Source: Fistularia commersonii (Eukaryota; Chordata; Actinopteri; Syngnathiformes; Fistulariidae). From it: DNA of 64,000 bases. The stretch lies in the NCBI GenBank assembly GCA_037954325.1, contig JBBMNZ010000019.1, positions 8,136,501 through 8,200,500 of the forward strand, written 5' to 3'. Position numbers and translations under genes: made by a program. Shown here in pieces: positions 59,633-64,000 of the stretch. Under the pieces are notes generated by a model that was given only the letters and a program-made list of their open reading frames with translations, was not told where the DNA came from and searched no databases. Each line of letters begins with the position of its first letter. Position 1 is the first letter of the stretch.

Positions 59633-62600
59633 GTAAAATATTTGATCACTTACACATTGTATATGGATTTCAACAATCTAGCTTGACAGCAGTGTTTGGG
59701 ATTCAAACATTCAGATGAAAATTAATCCACATGAAAGATGATGGCACCATTATTGTCCTATCAAAATGCTGTTGAATAACAGGACCAAACAACAATTACA
59801 GTAATAGGCTATTACTGAAATAAAATAACACACAATTAGTCAGCCATGGATGAGGAAACAGAGTGGTTAAAATAGAATTACTATACAACACAACAGCTAC
59901 AAAGCAGTTTAAGTTTCCCAGCACGTAAATATTTTGTAAGAATGGATTCTGTGATGAATAACAAAATGAGTGCCACATCCAGCTGCGCTGCAGCTCTCAT
60001 CACAGCACAAAAGACACAAGGAGATTTGAATCCTTCATAGAACCCTCTTCATTTGAAATGTCTCTTTGATCACTTTGCTGACAAGATCAACAATTTAGCA
60101 GCAGCATTCATCGTAATAAATGAGATAGAGATAATTCATACATGTAATGAATCATAGTCGAATTATTAAAATAGTAAAATTTCAAGCATGGTGAAATGAC
60201 AAGGCACCACCACAACAGCACTTTACTTAGGTTTTTGTGTTCGTAACATCATCTTTAGACAGAATCAAAAACAGCATCATTAGGTGGCTGTTAAAAGGGA
60301 AAAGGCAGCCATTTTGTGACCCTGTTGTCTAGTGATAAGCATCAGCAGGCACGATCAGGTGGACTCGTTGGCTTGAAGGCCTGTGAAAAACTAGGCAGTA
60401 GGAGAAAGGAGTTTTAAGCTGGTGTTCGAGGAGCAAGAAGATGACCATGCAGGAAAATGCTGTGATATTACAGGCTACAGAATGAACCTAGAGAACATGT
60501 GAGAAGATCAAAGATGGTCCTTGTTTCTTCCAGGGACATTTTATCTCTTTTGGGGATCTTTTAATTGCAGGAATTTTCACAAGAGTGCAGATACAGCATA
60601 AGTTAACAGACACAATTAAGAAATTATCTGGACTACATCAGATTTGTCATTTTTCACCTTTGAAGATACTATTGTAGGTGATTTTCTGTAATTTTCCACA
60701 TTGGCCTGAGGTGGGTGGGGCTCAATAAACAGGATGATATCATACGATGTAGTGCTATAATTAGATGCAAACACTTGAATGGGGTGTCAATTGTGAGATT
60801 GCACCTCTCTGAACCTCTTTAAATGGGTGCTGAACGTTCCTGATAGAAGCTATTTGCAAATTTTAATATAGCCGTGACGTATCTGGATAGAAGACTGACA
60901 ATGTATGTGTGTATATCCAAAATGTAAATAATTCAATCGTGGGGCTACTGCACAAACATGTAGGGATAAAAGAAGCTCAATATATAAGTAAATAATTCAG
61001 TGAAAAGAAGACAAAATAGACCAACACCAAATTTGTGTAGCTTTTTTGGAGAGGTCAATTTTTGCTCATGTTCAGTAATACAAAGAAAAACGAAATTGTA
61101 CAAATATCCACTGTTATGACAAAAAATCCAAAGACTACAGACACTCTTCATCTTTGAAAAATCAACATTGTTGGCTGCCTGGAAGCCAGCCATGTGAGAA
61201 AAAAAATATTTTAAACTGCAGGCATAAATTACCATAGAAAAATAGATAACTGATATATCTTCCAAAATCTACACCCTGGGCTTAAAAAAACAATCTATTT
61301 GAACATCAAATTAAAGTTAATGTAATATACAAAGGCAAACCTGCTGGTAAACTGGAGCATTTAAAATACCACCCATTAAGCTTATCTTCAAAACTATTCA
61401 CACATACAAATAGAATTGCAACCCACTGTTGCTAATTCTCTGGTCCCAGTGTGTTCTCCAGATGGAAATGCCTCTTAAGTACTCATCTACAGTCAATTAC
61501 TGTTCACTTACAGTGGAAGACCAATATGTTCCTTCTATTTTGCTATGTCAGGAAGACTCCTGCTGAGACAACACACTGGCTGTTTTTAGGGGCAAAAAGA
61601 AAAAAAAATACAGTTTAAGTGCGGCACTTTTCTGCTTTTCAGCAAGCACAATTTGCTGCGGCAGAACAGTCTTAGAATATCAACAATCTGGGCAAAAACA
61701 CTGGCTGCATACAGCATAAACTCTGGAGCAACAATGTTCTAAAGCCACATTTTCTAGGTAAATGTGTAATGTTTGCGTGCCAGTGGTAATGAATTTAGGT
61801 TTTAGGTTGTCAAATGGCTTTTCAACTTAAGAATGTGACTCAATGAAATATGTTATATTTTCTTGTCAGAATGCGTATTATGGAAAGGAAGTCATAATAT
61901 TGAACTGATCGAAACAAGACATCTGCAAATTATACAGTGCTGGCTGCTGCTGACAGATGGCATGATGTATTTTTTTTGACATTTCCATTTCATTTGATCT
62001 CCATAACAATTTGTACCCTTGTAGATATAATGTCTTCATTTTGATCCTTAATTCAGATATCCAGAGATCCAGAAAAATAGGACTTCCTGCATAAATAGCC
62101 TGCCCTATGTCATTATTACACTATTTTCAAGTTCATCTGTAAAATCTCTTGAATGGAACTTCATGTTCATTTTCAAAATACAGAATATCACCCACGGAGT
62201 GATTGTAAGCGCTTTCTCACTGTGAGGAGAAAATGGGGGGTAAGCCCATAACTCAAATTTTGACAGGCAGAGCCAAACACGGCAGTGTGTAAGAAGCACC
62301 ACTGAAAACAGTTCCTGTTGGTTGATGGCAATGGAGCACTTTCTTTGTCTCCCAGTGAGCTAAATATTTCATAAGTACAGAATACAGAAGATGGTGCTCC
62401 ACTTAAGGCAACTGACCTGTCAGCATACGCCAACTTGAAAAGGGATCTCTTCTTTCTGCCTTTCCTTTTTACTTCAATACCTAGACTCCAACAAAACCTC
62501 TGTAGATCAGGCTTGGAGGAAGTAAAAATGAACTTAAATTTGTTGTGTTAATTCATTGCCCCTCAAAATAAAAACAGAAGTTGTCGCAAATACAATGTTT

Positions 62601-63146
62601 TTTTTTTTTATTTTATTTTACACAATTTACTTCGATGAAACACAACCTTTGATAATCTATCATACAGTATAATGGACATTTGACACTATTGTTTTTAACC
62701 TCATGTATAAAGATTTGCAAAGTATCAGCAAAATCTTTCAGTTTAGTCAGGCACTGAATGTGCAAATGTTTTTATATATCCTATTACTGAATGATAATAT
62801 AAAACTGACAATGTTGGCAGGGGGGAAAAGCCTCTAGGACAGCCAGATTTTTGTAATCTTCTTAAAATGAATCAAAAAATTACAATTATATATATATGTC
62901 AAAAACTGTAGTTCAAGTTGTGTATTACCTTCCTCTTTTTTACACCCAACACTGCCACGACAAAAAGACTTCTCACTTCACATGCGAGTCTAAATTCGTG
63001 ACCGATGGAGAAAACTGAGGGTCAACATTTACATGGTTGTCAGTTTACAGAATTTGACACAACCCTCATAATTGAAACAGCGAAAGTTGACCAAAAATGT
63101 AAAGCAAATTAGTAGAATCATAACAGCTGCTTCAGCAGTTGGAGCC

Positions 63147-63147
<1 letters not shown>
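59633..63147. other. Long unique non-coding stretch with two balanced blocks
   Basis: Segments 61330-61760 and 62050-62440 are more balanced in composition and repeat-free and may be regulatory; the rest is AT-rich. A small (TA)n lies at 62887-62898. Open frames up to 106 codons have no recognisable motif. Confidence 0.4.
62050..62440. promoter_or_regulatory. Candidate conserved non-coding block
   Basis: Repeat-free balanced DNA with CACCCACGGAGTGATTGTAA, TGACAGGCAGAGCCAAACAC and GTTGGTTGATGGCAATGG. Open minus-strand frames of 65 and 81 codons overlap in different registers. No protein motif. Confidence 0.25.
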
Positions 63148-63185
<38 letters not shown>

Positions 63186-63213
63186 AACACACACACACAC
63201 ACACACACACACA
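63148..63213. repeat. (CA)n microsatellite
   Basis: Two pure CA runs of about 34 and 26 bp separated by TGAA. Confidence 0.97.
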
Positions 63214-63750
63214 GAATACCGCACATGTAAAGATCTCAACCACACACACATCCTGCTTCTTGAGAGCATGTTCCCACATACACTGGAGAGAACGTTGTAA
63301 AGCATCCATCCATGGCCAAAATGTGTATCCCTCTACTCTTTGGCATGTGATGCACCCTGGGTATCTTGCAAATTTAACAAGACTGTGCACATCATTTAAT
63401 AGTGATAGGGTGCCCAACACAGCTTTGTGTGCGTGTGTATGTTCATGTGATGCACTTCAACTGACATTAACACAAAACCACCTTCTCACAACTTGTCATT
63501 TTAGTTAAGCAGTTAGTGCAGCAGAAAAAAACAAATCCTCATTAAATTTTTAACCTGTGGACTTCAATGACAACCCTCAGTAGATAGTGAATTTAGGATA
63601 TTTTTGCAGTTGGAGTCAAGATGTTCTGAATACAAATGTGTGTTTAATCTCTATGTCAACCCACAATGAGTACTATTACCATCACCTAGTAATGGTCAGT
63701 GTTAGCCTTGTAAAGATGCTTTTTTTCAATATTGGGCTATTTGTGTTTGA
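63214..63750. other. Unique non-coding DNA
   Basis: Nothing recognised beyond short chance frames. Confidence 0.45.
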
Positions 63751-64000
63751 TATCCATCCATCCATCCATCCATCCATCCATCCATCCATCCATCCATCCA
63801 TCCATCCATCTTCTCCCGCTTATCCTGCACTCAGGGTCGCAGGGGATGCTGGAGCCTACCCCAGCTCTTGGCCGAGAGGTGGGGTACCCCCTGGACTAGT
63901 GGGCAGTCAAATGCAGGGCCATATATAGATAGACAAAAAAACATAAATTCGGGGCAATTTTTCCAATTTTTCCTATCCTTCATGTTTTAGGACTGTGGGT
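63751..64000 (+). repeat. Dispersed teleost (ATCC)-family repeat with expanded head, cut by window end
   Basis: It opens with about 15 perfect ATCC units (63751-63811), then TTCTCCCGCTTATCCTGCAC, TCAGGGTCGCAGGGGATGCT, GGAGCCTACCCCAGCTC and TAGGACTGTGGGT at the window edge. The body is much closer to the remembered family form than the other copies, so this is the youngest or least decayed copy here. The rest lies outside the window. Confidence 0.9.

Noticed and set aside
1..64000. tRNA, rRNA, microRNA, CRISPR or bacterial operon signals
   Set aside because: No cloverleaf with proper A and B boxes, no rRNA segments, no regular spacer-repeat array and no dense coding were seen; the apparent repeats are microsatellites or dispersed transposons.

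Overview
This window looks like nuclear DNA from a ray-finned fish, most likely a percomorph teleost. It is AT-rich with long unique stretches, carries many CA/GT and GA/CT microsatellites, and contains degenerate copies of repeat families typical of teleosts: an RTE-clade LINE, a Rex1/L2-like LINE 3' end, short SINE-like repeats, a hAT non-autonomous element, a pogo-like element, and the dispersed repeat that starts in (ATCC)n. There is no sign of bacterial or viral gene organisation. I could not recognise any intact protein-coding gene or coding exon of a host gene. Nearly all open frames are short chance frames; the exceptions are transposon remnants.

Layout. Bases 1-12,300 hold unique AT-rich DNA broken by transposon debris: a Rex1-like LINE 3' end (about 3160-3876), an internally deleted antisense RTE LINE with a 16-bp target-site duplication (4067-6442), a repeat relic carrying a perfect estrogen-response-type palindrome (about 8100-8345), a possible solo LTR (8415-8722) and two SINE-like repeats. 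Bases 12,300-21,200 are mostly unique. At about 21,330-22,950 lies the one clear gene-level signal: a CpG-rich segment with long (GA)n and (GT)n tracts, a strong splice donor at 22207/22208, and a possible 37-bp mini-exon (22330-22366) with good splice sites on both sides. I read this as the promoter and untranslated 5' exon(s) of a plus-strand gene whose coding part lies beyond 64 kb. The gene cannot be named from this window.

Bases 22,950-64,000 then look like a very long first intron or regulatory desert. They hold several compositionally balanced, TE-free blocks that resemble conserved non-coding elements (for example 24600-25020, 33300-33770, 39530-39760, 44850-45500, 46980-47230). Between them are microsatellites, a block with a 215-bp internal period (about 48960-49870), a pogo-like element with a decayed transposase and an LTR-like insertion (54695-55904), a hAT element with an 8-bp duplication (58334-59167) and more copies of the dispersed teleost repeats.

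No set of genes working together is visible. The promoter, the long downstream non-coding stretch and the candidate enhancer blocks fit a developmental or neuronal gene with a large first intron, but that is inference. All repeat-family names come from remembered sequence resemblance, not from a search.
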